From the NCBI RefSeq assembly GCF_029626225.1, contig NZ_JARUBP010000001.1, positions 6,634,001 through 6,698,000 of the forward strand: a stretch of DNA of 64,000 nt, given 5' to 3'. The first letter of the stretch is position 1, and each line of letters starts with the position of its first letter. Of the stretch, positions 50,030-59,948 are shown piece after piece. This DNA is from Asanoa sp. WMMD1127 (lineage in GTDB: Bacteria; Actinomycetota; Actinomycetes; Mycobacteriales; Micromonosporaceae). Below the pieces are notes generated by a model, which saw only the letters and a list, made by a program, of their open reading frames with translations, was not told where the DNA came from and did no database searches. Made by a program: the position numbers and the translations under genes.

Positions 50030-51425
50030 CGGCGGCGAGGGCGTCGACCCCGCGGACCAGGTCGTTGGGGCCCGCCAGCGTCAGTTTGCCCTGGCCGTGC
50101 AGGTCGGCGAGCTTCGTCCGCAGCTCGCGGATCCGCTTGGCCACCCCCTCGTCGTCGCCCTCCTCCTGGTGGCGGGCGATGTCGTCCACGCGCTTGTGGA
50201 GGTCTTCGGCGGTCTTCGCCGGCAGCTCGGCCTGGGCGTCGATGGTCCGGTGCAGGTGGACGACCGGATCGACGGGCGGCCTGGGCGGCCGGGACGTGCC
50301 GGGCGTGGTGGACTCCGGCGCCGGCCTGGTCCGCGACGGCGACGGCGACCGCGTCGAAGGCGAAGGCGAAGGCGGTGCAGGGAGCGCGGGCGCGGTCGTG
50401 GCGGTCGCCGGTGACCTGGTGGCGACCGGCACCACGGCGGCCGGCGACGCCGAGCCCACCGCCGACGGCGCGGCGGCCACCGACCCGGGACCATCGTCCC
50501 GGGTGGCGGCCAGCAACGAGACCACGGCCGCGGCAGCAGTCGCGGCCGCGACGCCCCAGACCAACCTCCGCCGTCCACGCCGCGCCGGAACGTCCGGCGG
50601 CGCGGTGACCTCAAGAGCGGCCAGCCGGCCCACGACCGCCGCGGCGTCGGCCGGGCGGTCGGCCGGCGACTTGGCCAGCAGCTCCCGCACCAACCGGGCC
50701 AACGCCTCCGGCGCCTCGGGCCGTGCGTCCCGCACCTCCGGCGGCGCGGCCGTGACCTGCTGGTGCACGACGGACAGCGGCGTCGCGCCGACGAACGGCG
50801 GGCGGCCGGCGAGCATCGCGTAGAGGGCGCAACCGAGCCCGTAGAGATCCGTCCGCTCGTCGACCGGCTCGTCGTTGATCTGCTCCGGCGCCATGTAGCT
50901 GGTCGATCCCATCGCGATCGCGTCGCCGGTCAGCCGGGCCTCGCCGGCCGACTGCCGCAGGTGGGCGATCCCGAAGTCGCAGATCTTCACGACGCCGGCC
51001 GGGGTGCGGATCAGGTTGGCCGGCTTGACGTCGCGGTGCACGACGCCGGCCGCGTGCGCGGCGGTCAGGCCGGCGCACACCTGGGCGGCGACCGAGACGG
51101 CGTCGGCGACAGGCAGTGGGCCGTCGGCCAGGGCCGCCGCGATGCTGCGCCCCGAGACCAGCTCCATCACCAGGTACGAGTCGCCGCCGTCGGAGCCGAA
51201 GTCGTACACCGCGACGATGTTGGGGTGGTTGAGCCGGGCGACGGCGCGCGCCTCGCGGTCGAACCGGGCGGCGAGGGTCGGATCGTCGAGCGCGTCCCCG
51301 GCCACCAGCTTGACGGCCACGGGCCGGTCGAGGCGCAGGTCACGCCCCCGCCAGACGACGCCCATGCCGCCGCGGGCCAGGACGTCCTCGAGCTCGTACC
51401 GGTCGGCGAGCCGCCGCCCCGCCAT
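50019..51425 (-). CDS. Membrane serine/threonine protein kinase (PknB-like)
   Basis: 468 residues. Kinase domain at about 10-270: Gly-loop ARGGMGVVW, K39, HRDVKPANLI at 130-139, DFGIA at 150-154, SYMAPEQ. A single transmembrane helix lies at about 288-307, then a Pro/Ser/Thr-rich stalk (about 330-390) and a helical extracytoplasmic tail (AQAELPAKTAEDLHKRVDD). There are no PASTA repeats, so the sensor part is unusual. GGGAGG lies eight bases before the ATG. Signal and targets unknown. Confidence 0.93.
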   Translation of the reverse strand: MAGRRLADRYELEDVLARGGMGVVWRGRDLRLDRPVAVKLVAGDALDDPTLAARFDREARAVARLNHPNIVAVYDFGSDGGDSYLVMELVSGRSIAAALADGPLPVADAVSVAAQVCAGLTAAHAAGVVHRDVKPANLIRTPAGVVKICDFGIAHLRQSAGEARLTGDAIAMGSTSYMAPEQINDEPVDERTDLYGLGCALYAMLAGRPPFVGATPLSVVHQQVTAAPPEVRDARPEAPEALARLVRELLAKSPADRPADAAAVVGRLAALEVTAPPDVPARRGRRRLVWGVAAATAAAAVVSLLAATRDDGPGSVAAAPSAVGSASPAAVVPVATRSPATATTAPALPAPPSPSPSTRSPSPSRTRPAPESTTPGTSRPPRPPVDPVVHLHRTIDAQAELPAKTAEDLHKRVDDIARHQEEGDDEGVAKRIRELRTKLADLHGQGKLTLAGPNDLVRGVDALAAARA

Positions 51426-51563
51426 GCGCCAACCTCCCGAGCCCGCCGCCGCGACTGATTGCAACCTCGCAACCATAGTTCACCGGCGTCGATGCCGCCC
51501 GGGGCCGGTCAGCAGCGCGCCCGCCGGGCGGCCGCGGCCACCGGCGAGCGCGATGTGGATCCG

Positions 51564-52778
51564 CTAGACGAGCATGCCGTGCGGGTCCAGGACGTACTTC
51601 CGGGCCGCGCCCTGGTCGAACTCCTGGTAGCCCTCCGGTCCCCGGTCGAGCGGGATGGGTGTCGCGTTGACGTTCTTGGCGATCGACACCCGGTCGTTGA
51701 GGATCGCCATCATCAGCTGGCGGTTGTAGCGCATCACCGGGCACTGTCCGGTGACGAACGACAGCGACTTGGCCCAGCCGAGCCCGAGCCGGATCGACAG
51801 CGAACCCTCCTTGGCCGCTTCGTCGCTGGCGCCCGGGTCGCCGGTCACGTAGAGGCCCGGGATGCCCAGCCCGCCGCCGGCCCGGGTGAGGTCCATCAGC
51901 GAGTTCAGCACCGTCGCTGGATGTTCGGTCTCCGCGTCGTCGCCGTGACCGCGGGCCTCGAAGCCGACCGCGTCGACACCGCAGTCGACCTCGGGCGTAC
52001 CCAGGATCTGCTCGATCTGCTCCTTGGGCTCGCCCGCCGACACGTCGACGGTCTCGCAGCCGAAGCTGCGGGCCTGGGCCAGCCGGTCCTCCTGCAGGTC
52101 GCCGACGATCACCGTGGCCGCGCCCAGCAGCTGGGCCGAGGTCGCCGCCGCCAGACCCACGGGTCCCGCGCCGGCGACGTAGACGGTCGACCCGGTGGTG
52201 ACACCGGCGCTGACGCACCCGTGGTAGCCGGTCGGGAAGATGTCCGACAGCATGGCCAGGTCGAGGATCTTCTCCATCGCCTGCTGCTTGTCGGGGAACA
52301 CCAGCATGTTCCAGTCGGCGTACGGCACGAGCGCGTACTCGGCCTGCCCACCGACCCAACCACCCATGTCGACGTAGCCGTACGCGGAGCCCGGCCGGTC
52401 GGGGTTGACGTTGAGACACACGCCGGTCTTGCCGGCCTTGCAGTTGATGCACCGTCCACACGAGATGTTGAACGGCACCGAGACGAGATCACCGACCTGG
52501 ACGTACTCGACGTCCGGGCCCTTGTCGACGACCTCGCCGGTGATCTCGTGGCCCAGGATCAGCCCGGGCGGCGCGGTCGTGCGGCCGCGGACCATGTGCT
52601 GGTCGCTGCCGCAGATGTTGGTGGCGACACACTTGACGATCGCCGCGTGCGGGAGTGGGCGGCCGACGTTGTCGGGATGGACGCCGGGCCCGTCCTGGAG
52701 TTCGAACGTCGGGTAGTCGATCTCGTGGACCTCGACCTGACCCGGCTTGACATAGGCGACGCCTTTGTTGCCTGGCAT
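51564..52778 (-). CDS. fdhA: Formaldehyde dehydrogenase, glutathione-independent
   Basis: 404-residue zinc-dependent MDR alcohol dehydrogenase closely resembling Pseudomonas FdhA, which oxidises (or dismutates) formaldehyde with bound NAD and no thiol. Zinc ligands: VATNICGSDQHM, GHEITGEV, and the structural zinc set CGRCINCKAGKTGVC. The NAD motif is VYVAGAGPVGLAAA near 168-181. GGGAG lies seven bases before the ATG. It may oxidise other aldehydes or alcohols. Convergent neighbour on one side, and divergent from an SDR gene 109 bp away. Confidence 0.92.
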   Translation of the reverse strand: MPGNKGVAYVKPGQVEVHEIDYPTFELQDGPGVHPDNVGRPLPHAAIVKCVATNICGSDQHMVRGRTTAPPGLILGHEITGEVVDKGPDVEYVQVGDLVSVPFNISCGRCINCKAGKTGVCLNVNPDRPGSAYGYVDMGGWVGGQAEYALVPYADWNMLVFPDKQQAMEKILDLAMLSDIFPTGYHGCVSAGVTTGSTVYVAGAGPVGLAAATSAQLLGAATVIVGDLQEDRLAQARSFGCETVDVSAGEPKEQIEQILGTPEVDCGVDAVGFEARGHGDDAETEHPATVLNSLMDLTRAGGGLGIPGLYVTGDPGASDEAAKEGSLSIRLGLGWAKSLSFVTGQCPVMRYNRQLMMAILNDRVSIAKNVNATPIPLDRGPEGYQEFDQGAARKYVLDPHGMLV

Positions 52779-52887
52779 GACGTACTCCCGGTGGTTCCGA
52801 TGCGCGGCCGCATCACCACCAGCGACGCCACCGCGCGCACCTCTTTCTGAGGAGTTACCCCCATTTCTCACGGGGTACCCGGCAGCC

Positions 52888-53847
52888 ATGCTGGATCCTC
52901 GCGTGGTTGTCGTGACCGGTGCGTCCAGTGGGATCGGACGGGCCACCGCGCTCGCGTTCGCCCGCCGTGGCGACCGCCTGGTGCTGTCGTCCCGCTCTCC
53001 CGAGGCGCTGGGGCGGATCGCCGACGAGTGCCGGGCGCTCGGGGCCGTGGTGCGGGTCGAGCCGGTCGACATCAACGACGCGGCGGCCGTGCGGGCCCTG
53101 TCGGACACGGCGGCAACGGTGTTCGGCCGGGTCGACGTCTGGGTGAACACGGCGGCGGTCATGGCGTACGGCACGTTCGAGGAGCTGCCGGCGGAGGTGT
53201 TCGACCAGGTGGTGCGCACCGACCTGCTGGGCGGGGCGACCGTGGCCCGGGTGGCGTTGGCCCGCTTCCGCGCTCAGGGGGCGGGCGTGCTGGTGCTCGG
53301 CGGTTCCCTGCTGAGCGTGGCCACCGCGCCGTACATGAGCGCGTACATCACCAGCAAGTGGGGCCTGCGCGGGCTGGCCCGCACCCTGCAGCAGGAGACC
53401 CGCGACGCCCCCGACATCCACGTCTGCCTGGTCGACCCGGGCGGCGTGGACACGCCGATCTACCGCACGGCCGCCAACTACACGGGCCGGATCGGGCGGC
53501 CGCCACCGCCGGTCGACCGGCCGGAGAAGGTGGCGAACGCGATCGTCAAGTTGGCCGAACGACCGCGGCGGGCACGCTCGGTGGGCCTGGCCAACCGCTT
53601 CGTCCGGCTCGGCTTCGCCACCATGCCCCCGGTGTACGACGTGCTGGTGGGCCCACTGATGCGGCTGGGCGGGCTGTCCCGCGACCCGGTGGACGCCAAC
53701 ACGGGCAACGTCTTCGCGCCCCTGGCCGCGATCGAGGACACGGCCGCCCGCTGGGGCCGCCACTGGCTCCGCCCCGCCGGCGCCGCCGCCGCGATCCTGG
53801 CGGCGACGGCGGCCGCGGGCGTCGTCGCTAGGCGCCGCCCTCGTTGA
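52888..53847 (+). CDS. Short-chain dehydrogenase/reductase with C-terminal hydrophobic tail
   Basis: 319 residues. Cofactor motif TGASSGIGRATALAF at about 11-25, NAA motif WVNTAAVMAYG, catalytic Ser in GGSLLSVATAP, and Tyr-x3-Lys in YITSKWGLRG. The C-terminus ends in an Ala-rich hydrophobic stretch (AAAAILAATAAAGVVA) that may attach it to the membrane. Substrate unknown. ATG at 52888; the frame upstream to 52765 would overlap fdhA. Its end overlaps the ABC binding-protein gene by 20 bp. Confidence 0.9.
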   Translation: MLDPRVVVVTGASSGIGRATALAFARRGDRLVLSSRSPEALGRIADECRALGAVVRVEPVDINDAAAVRALSDTAATVFGRVDVWVNTAAVMAYGTFEELPAEVFDQVVRTDLLGGATVARVALARFRAQGAGVLVLGGSLLSVATAPYMSAYITSKWGLRGLARTLQQETRDAPDIHVCLVDPGGVDTPIYRTAANYTGRIGRPPPPVDRPEKVANAIVKLAERPRRARSVGLANRFVRLGFATMPPVYDVLVGPLMRLGGLSRDPVDANTGNVFAPLAAIEDTAARWGRHWLRPAGAAAAILAATAAAGVVARRRPR

Positions 53848-54961
53848 GGGTCACCGTCTTGGGCGTGAAGCCGGCGCCGTTGACGTCGATGTTCTGCGAC
53901 TTCAACGTGTCCAGGGCCCTGCGGACGTAGTCGTTGGTGTAGGCGAGGCCCTCCGGCGCCTTGCTCAGGACGGTCTGGCCGTCGGCGTTCTTCGTGGTCA
54001 TCGACAGGTCGACGGTGGCCTTCCAGGCGGCCTCGTCGATCACGCCGGCACCGGCCGGGGCGGGCCAGACCAGCTTGTTGACCTCGTTGACCTGCCAGAG
54101 CTGGTGGCTCGCGCCGAGCTTCGAGCCGCGCTTGACGACCAGGTCGCGGCAGGCCTCGGCATTGTCCCGGCAGTACGCCCAGCCCTTGATCGAGGCGGCC
54201 AGGAACTTGACCGCGGTGTCCTGGTAGGCCTGGTCGGACTCCAGCTTGGCCGTGTTGGCCCAGACCGCGTCCTGCAGCATCGCCGTGCCGACCTGGTTCC
54301 AGTCGAGCACCGTGAACGCCGACGGCTCGTAGAGCTTGCCGGTGTCCGGGTCCTTGGCCTCCAGCAGCTGCGCGTACTCGTTGTAGCTCATCGCCTGGGC
54401 CGCGTCGATGTCCTTGCGCAGCAGGCCTTGCATGTCGAACTGCTGCTGCACCAGCGTCACGTCCTTGCCCGGGTCGAGCCCGGCCTTGGTCATCGCGGCG
54501 AACAGCTCGAACTCGTTGCCGAAGCCCCAGTTGCCGACCTTCTTGCCCTTGAGGTCAGCCGGCGACTTGATGTTGGCCGAGGCGAACGAGACCTGGTAGG
54601 TCCCGGACCGCTGGAAGATCTGGCCGATGTTGGTGATCCCCGCGCCCTGCTCGCGCGAGGCCAGCGCCTTGGGCACCCAGGCGATCGCGAAGTCGGCCTG
54701 GCCCTGGGCCAGCACGGTCTGCGGGACGATGTCGACGCCGCCTTCGAGGATCTCGACGTCGAGCCCCTGCTCCTGGTAGAAACCCTGGTCGGCGGCCGCG
54801 ATGTAGCCGGCGAACTGGCCCTGCACGAACCACTGCAGCTGCAGCTTGACCTTCGTGGTGCCGCCGCTGCCGGTCGACGTCGACGGCTCGTCGGCGGTGC
54901 CGCAGGCGGCGAGCAGCACAGTGGACAGTGCGAGGACCGCGAGAATTCTCGTACGCATCAT
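53828..54961 (-). CDS. ABC transporter substrate-binding lipoprotein (NMT1/THI5-like)
   Basis: 377 residues. Lipobox LLAAC at about 17-21, then a SsuA/THI5-type binding fold (VKLQLQWFVQGQFAGYIAAADQGFYQEQGLDV; DFAIAWVPKALASREQG; GFGNEFELFAAMTKAGL). This family binds pyrimidine precursors, sulfonates or ureides; the operon suggests a pyrimidine-like ligand (inference). AAGGA lies before the ATG at 54961. It is the last gene of the eight-gene operon, 13 bp after a permease gene. Confidence 0.92.
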   Translation of the reverse strand: MMRTRILAVLALSTVLLAACGTADEPSTSTGSGGTTKVKLQLQWFVQGQFAGYIAAADQGFYQEQGLDVEILEGGVDIVPQTVLAQGQADFAIAWVPKALASREQGAGITNIGQIFQRSGTYQVSFASANIKSPADLKGKKVGNWGFGNEFELFAAMTKAGLDPGKDVTLVQQQFDMQGLLRKDIDAAQAMSYNEYAQLLEAKDPDTGKLYEPSAFTVLDWNQVGTAMLQDAVWANTAKLESDQAYQDTAVKFLAASIKGWAYCRDNAEACRDLVVKRGSKLGASHQLWQVNEVNKLVWPAPAGAGVIDEAAWKATVDLSMTTKNADGQTVLSKAPEGLAYTNDYVRRALDTLKSQNIDVNGAGFTPKTVTLNEGGA

Positions 54962-54974
54962 GGTGGTCCTTTCT

Positions 54975-55799
54975 TCAGACCCTCCGCCACGGCATGGCGA
55001 GCCGTTCGAGGAGGAGGGCCGCCAGATAGAAGACGAGACCGAGCACGCACGCGCCGACCACGAAGGCCCAGGCACGGGGGTACGCGGTGTTGGCCGCCGC
55101 CGAGGTGATCCGGGAGCCGAGGCCGTTCTGCAGACCGCCGAAGTACTCCGCGACCACCGCCGCGATCACCGCCAGGGAGGACGCCTGGCGCAGACCGGTG
55201 AAGACGAACGGCAGGGCGGCGGGGAGGCGGACCAGCCGGGTGAACGTCCAGCCGCGCGCCGCGTAGCTGGCCATCAGGTCCCGGTGGATCGGGTCGACCT
55301 CGCGCAGCCCGCGCAGCGCGTTGACGAACACGGGAAAGAAGACCACGATCGCGACGACCAGCCGGCGGGGGACGTTGCTGGTCGACTCGAACATGTTGTT
55401 GAGGATGGGGGCCAGCGCGATGATCGGCAGCGCGTTGAGCGCGGCCGCCACCGGGATCGAGACTTCGCCGAGGTACGCGAACCGGGCCGCGACCATCGCC
55501 CCGAGCAGCGCGACGACCGCGCCGAGGAGCAGCCCGATCAGCGCGTTGGTGCCGCTGGCCAGGCCGGTGCGCCAGACCACGTCGCGGTTCTGCCAGAGCT
55601 GCTCGCCGATGGCCGACGGGGCGGGCAGCACGTAGGGGGCGACCCGCCCGACCCGCACCGTGACCTCCCACAGCAGCAGGCCGGCGATGCCGACGACCAG
55701 CGGCGGGAGCAGCGCCAGCAACGGGCGGCCGCGGCGCCGGCGCGTGACGACGGGCGCCGTGGGGTCGGCCGCGACCACCGGGTCGACGGCCGTGGTCAT
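54975..55799 (-). CDS. ABC transporter permease (SsuC-like), first of two
   Basis: 274 residues with six or so membrane helices: LPPLVVGIAGLLLWEV, GTNALIGLLLGAVVALLGA, LNALPIIALAPIL and the EAA-type loop LREVDPIHRDLMASYAARGWTF. Moves the solute through the inner membrane with the partner permease at 56578. The ATG at 55799 overlaps the ATPase stop by four bases. Confidence 0.92.
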   Translation of the reverse strand: MTTAVDPVVAADPTAPVVTRRRRGRPLLALLPPLVVGIAGLLLWEVTVRVGRVAPYVLPAPSAIGEQLWQNRDVVWRTGLASGTNALIGLLLGAVVALLGAMVAARFAYLGEVSIPVAAALNALPIIALAPILNNMFESTSNVPRRLVVAIVVFFPVFVNALRGLREVDPIHRDLMASYAARGWTFTRLVRLPAALPFVFTGLRQASSLAVIAAVVAEYFGGLQNGLGSRITSAAANTAYPRAWAFVVGACVLGLVFYLAALLLERLAMPWRRV

Positions 55800-56581
55800 G
55801 GCGTCGCCGCGGCGGGCACGGGGCCTTCGCGCAGGGCGCGCCGCACCTTGGTGATGCCGGCGAAGAAGCCGGCCGACTGGCGGGTGGCCTCGGTGCGCGG
55901 GCCGAGGTCGACGGTGACGATCTCGGTGATCCGGCCCGGCCGCGCGGACATCACGACCACGCGGTCCGACAGGTAGACGGCCTCCGGGATCGAGTGGGTG
56001 ACGAAGATCGTGCTGGTGCCGGTGCTGGCGCAGATCCGCAGCAGCTCGTCCTGGAGCCGTTCGCGGGTCATCTCGTCGAGCGCCCCGAACGGCTCGTCCA
56101 TCAGCAGCAGCGGCGGGTGCACGGCCAGCGCCCGGGCGATCGCGACCCGCTGCTGCATGCCGCCGGAGAGCTGGGCCGGGTAGTGCCCGGCGAACTCGGC
56201 CAGCCCGACCAGCTCGAGCATCTCGCGCGCCCGGTCCTGTCGCTCGCGTTTCGCGGTGCCGCGCAGCTCCAGGGGCAGCTCGACGTTGCGCTGCACCGTG
56301 CGCCAGTCGAAGAGGCCGGCCTGCTGGAACGCGATGCCGTACTCCTGGTCGTCGCGGGCCTGTCGCGCCGACTTGCCGGCCACGGTGACCGTCCCGGCCG
56401 TCGGCTTGATCAGGTCGCCGACCAGCCTGAGCAACGTGGACTTGCCGCACCCCGACGGGCCGATCAGCGAGACGAACTCGCCGCTGGCGACCGTCAGGTC
56501 GACGGCGGTCAGCGCGGTCACCTCGTCGGTCCGCCCCGCGTTGAACACCTTGGAGACTGCTTCGAGCACCACCGCGGTCAT
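55796..56581 (-). CDS. ABC transporter ATP-binding protein (SsuB-like)
   Basis: 261 residues. Walker A GPSGCGKSTLL near 42-52, Q-loop in GIAFQQAGLFDWRTV, signature LSGGMQQRVAIARAL, Walker B LLLMDEPFGALD and H-loop FVTHSIPEAVYLSD. Energises import. Start overlaps the upstream permease stop (ATGA). It resembles nitrate/sulfonate/taurine/THI5-type ATPases. Confidence 0.95.
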   Translation of the reverse strand: MTAVVLEAVSKVFNAGRTDEVTALTAVDLTVASGEFVSLIGPSGCGKSTLLRLVGDLIKPTAGTVTVAGKSARQARDDQEYGIAFQQAGLFDWRTVQRNVELPLELRGTAKRERQDRAREMLELVGLAEFAGHYPAQLSGGMQQRVAIARALAVHPPLLLMDEPFGALDEMTRERLQDELLRICASTGTSTIFVTHSIPEAVYLSDRVVVMSARPGRITEIVTVDLGPRTEATRQSAGFFAGITKVRRALREGPVPAAATP

Positions 56582-57435
56582 GACGGGACCCTTCGCCGGC
56601 GGACCAGGAACTCGCCGAGACCGACGACCGCGGCGACCGCCAGCCCCAGGACGGCCGCGCCGATCATCGCCGTGAACACCTTGGCGGGATCGGTGGTGGC
56701 CTCCCGCGAGTATTCGATCACCAATCGACCGACTCCACCACGGGTCCCGGTGGAAATCTCGCCGACGACCGCGCCGACCACGGCCGCGGCGGCCGCCAGC
56801 CGCAGGGCCGGGAACAGGTAGGGAGTTGACGCCGGGAGCCGGAGCTTGACCAGCGTCTTCCACCAGCCGGCGGCGTAGCTGCGCATCAGCTCCTCGGCGA
56901 TGGGCGCCGGCGACTGGAGCCCGCGCAGCATGCCGACGGCGACCGGGAAGAACGCGAGGTACATCGCGATCACGGTGACGGACATCCAGGGCTGCCACGG
57001 GTACGCGCCGATGGACAGCCGCCCGCCCCAGCCCGCGATCACCGGGGCCAGCGCGATCAGCGGGACGGTCTGCGACAGGATCACGTAGGGCAGCAGGCCC
57101 CGCTCGACGATCCGCAGCCGCTGCATCAGCACCGCGAGCAGCAGCCCGACCAGGCCGCCGGCGACGAACCCGATGGCCACGCTGCGCAGCGTGAAGAGGC
57201 TGGCCTGGAGCACGACGAGCCAGATCGGGTCACCGCCGGCCAGCTCGGGCTCGCCCAGCCGGGACAGCACCGTCCACACGTGCGGCATCGCGGCGTCGTC
57301 GGTGCGCGGCAGCACCCGCGTGCCGAACAGCACCGTGCCGTCGGGGTCACCGACCGCCTTGTAGCCCTCCCAGAGCAGCACACCCACGACCACGGCGCCG
57401 AGCGCGCCGAGGACCAGCCGGCCGCGGCGGCTCAT
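56578..57435 (-). CDS. ABC transporter permease, second
   Basis: 285 residues. The first helix is LVLGALGAVVVGVLLWEGYKA, then a long periplasmic loop (about 30-70), and the core helices SVAIGFVAGGLVGLLLAVL, ILSQTVPLIALAPVIAGW and VTVIAMYLAFFPVAVGML. The EAA loop reads SPAPIAEELMRSYAAGWWKT. Having two different permeases suggests a heterodimeric channel. The ATG at 57435 overlaps the previous gene by four bases. Confidence 0.92.
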   Translation of the reverse strand: MSRRGRLVLGALGAVVVGVLLWEGYKAVGDPDGTVLFGTRVLPRTDDAAMPHVWTVLSRLGEPELAGGDPIWLVVLQASLFTLRSVAIGFVAGGLVGLLLAVLMQRLRIVERGLLPYVILSQTVPLIALAPVIAGWGGRLSIGAYPWQPWMSVTVIAMYLAFFPVAVGMLRGLQSPAPIAEELMRSYAAGWWKTLVKLRLPASTPYLFPALRLAAAAAVVGAVVGEISTGTRGGVGRLVIEYSREATTDPAKVFTAMIGAAVLGLAVAAVVGLGEFLVRRRRVPS

Positions 57436-58445
57436 CGCGGTGGCGGTGCCGTGGCCAGGGCGGGGATGACCTTCTCCCCGTACGCCTGGAGGGTGTGCTC
57501 CTTGTCGTCGTGCTGCAGATAGAGGGCGAACTGGTCGACGCCCAGCTCACGCAGCTCACGCAGCCGCTCGATGTGCGCCTCGACCGGCCCCAGCACGCAG
57601 AACCGGTCGACGATCTCGTCGGGCACGAAGTCGGTGTGGGTGTTGCCCGCCCGGCCGTGCTCGGCGTAGTCGTAGCCGTGCCGGCCGTGGATGTAGTCGG
57701 TGAGCGCCTGCGGCACCGCGCCGGACTCGCCGTAGCGGGACACGATGTCGGCGACGTGGTTGCCGACCATGCCGCCGAACCAGCGGGTCTGCTCGCGCTG
57801 GTGGGCCAGGTCGTCGCCGACGTAGGCCGGCGCCGCGACGCAGAAGGTGATCGAGGCCGGGTCCCGTCCGGCGCGCTCGGCCGCCGCCCGCACCGACTTG
57901 ATCATCCATGCGGCGATGTCGGGGTCGGCGAGCTGCAGGATGTAGCCGTCGCCCACCTCCCCCGCCAGCGCCAGCGCCTTGGGCCCGTAGGCGGCGATCC
58001 ACATCTCGAGCTCGCCGTCACGTACCCAGGGGAAGTGCACTGGGCGGCCCTTGTAGTCGGCCTCCCGCCCGTGGGCCAGGTCGCGGATGACCGTGACGCA
58101 CTGCTTCAGCTCGGCGATCGTCGTCGGCTTGTAGCCCAGCGTCCGCAGGGCCGAGTCACCGCGACCGATGCCGCAGACCGTCCGGTTGCCGAACATCTCG
58201 TTGAGCGTGGCGAACAGCGACGCCGTCACCGTCCAGTCGCGGGTCCCGGGATTCGTGACCATCGGCCCGACCTTCACCCGCGACGTCTGGGCGAGGATCT
58301 GGCTGTAGATGACGAACGGCTCCTCCCATAGCAGATGGGAGTCGAACGTCCACACGTGACTGAAGCCGAGCGTCTCCGCCTGCTGGGCGAGGCGGACGAC
58401 CTCGCTGGCGGGCGGATCGCACTGGAAGACGACGCCGATGTCCAT
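57432..58445 (-). CDS. TIGR03842-type LLM F420-dependent oxidoreductase
   Basis: 337 residues. Luciferase-like fold: MDIGVVFQCDPPASEVVRLA, SHVWTFDSHLLWEEPFVIY, VGPMVTNPGTRDWTVTAS and RTVCGIGRGDSALRTLGYKP match the CPS_4043/TIGR03842 family, related to methylenetetrahydromethanopterin reductase and distantly to RutA. These genes typically occur in pyrimidine or hydantoin degradation clusters, as here. It lies 11 bp after mmsA. A role in reducing or oxidising the pyrimidine ring with F420 is inference. Confidence 0.9.
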   Translation of the reverse strand: MDIGVVFQCDPPASEVVRLAQQAETLGFSHVWTFDSHLLWEEPFVIYSQILAQTSRVKVGPMVTNPGTRDWTVTASLFATLNEMFGNRTVCGIGRGDSALRTLGYKPTTIAELKQCVTVIRDLAHGREADYKGRPVHFPWVRDGELEMWIAAYGPKALALAGEVGDGYILQLADPDIAAWMIKSVRAAAERAGRDPASITFCVAAPAYVGDDLAHQREQTRWFGGMVGNHVADIVSRYGESGAVPQALTDYIHGRHGYDYAEHGRAGNTHTDFVPDEIVDRFCVLGPVEAHIERLRELRELGVDQFALYLQHDDKEHTLQAYGEKVIPALATAPPPR

Positions 58446-58456
58446 CCATGCTCCTT

Positions 58457-59938
<1,482 letters not shown>

Positions 59939-59948
59939 CCTGCTCACC

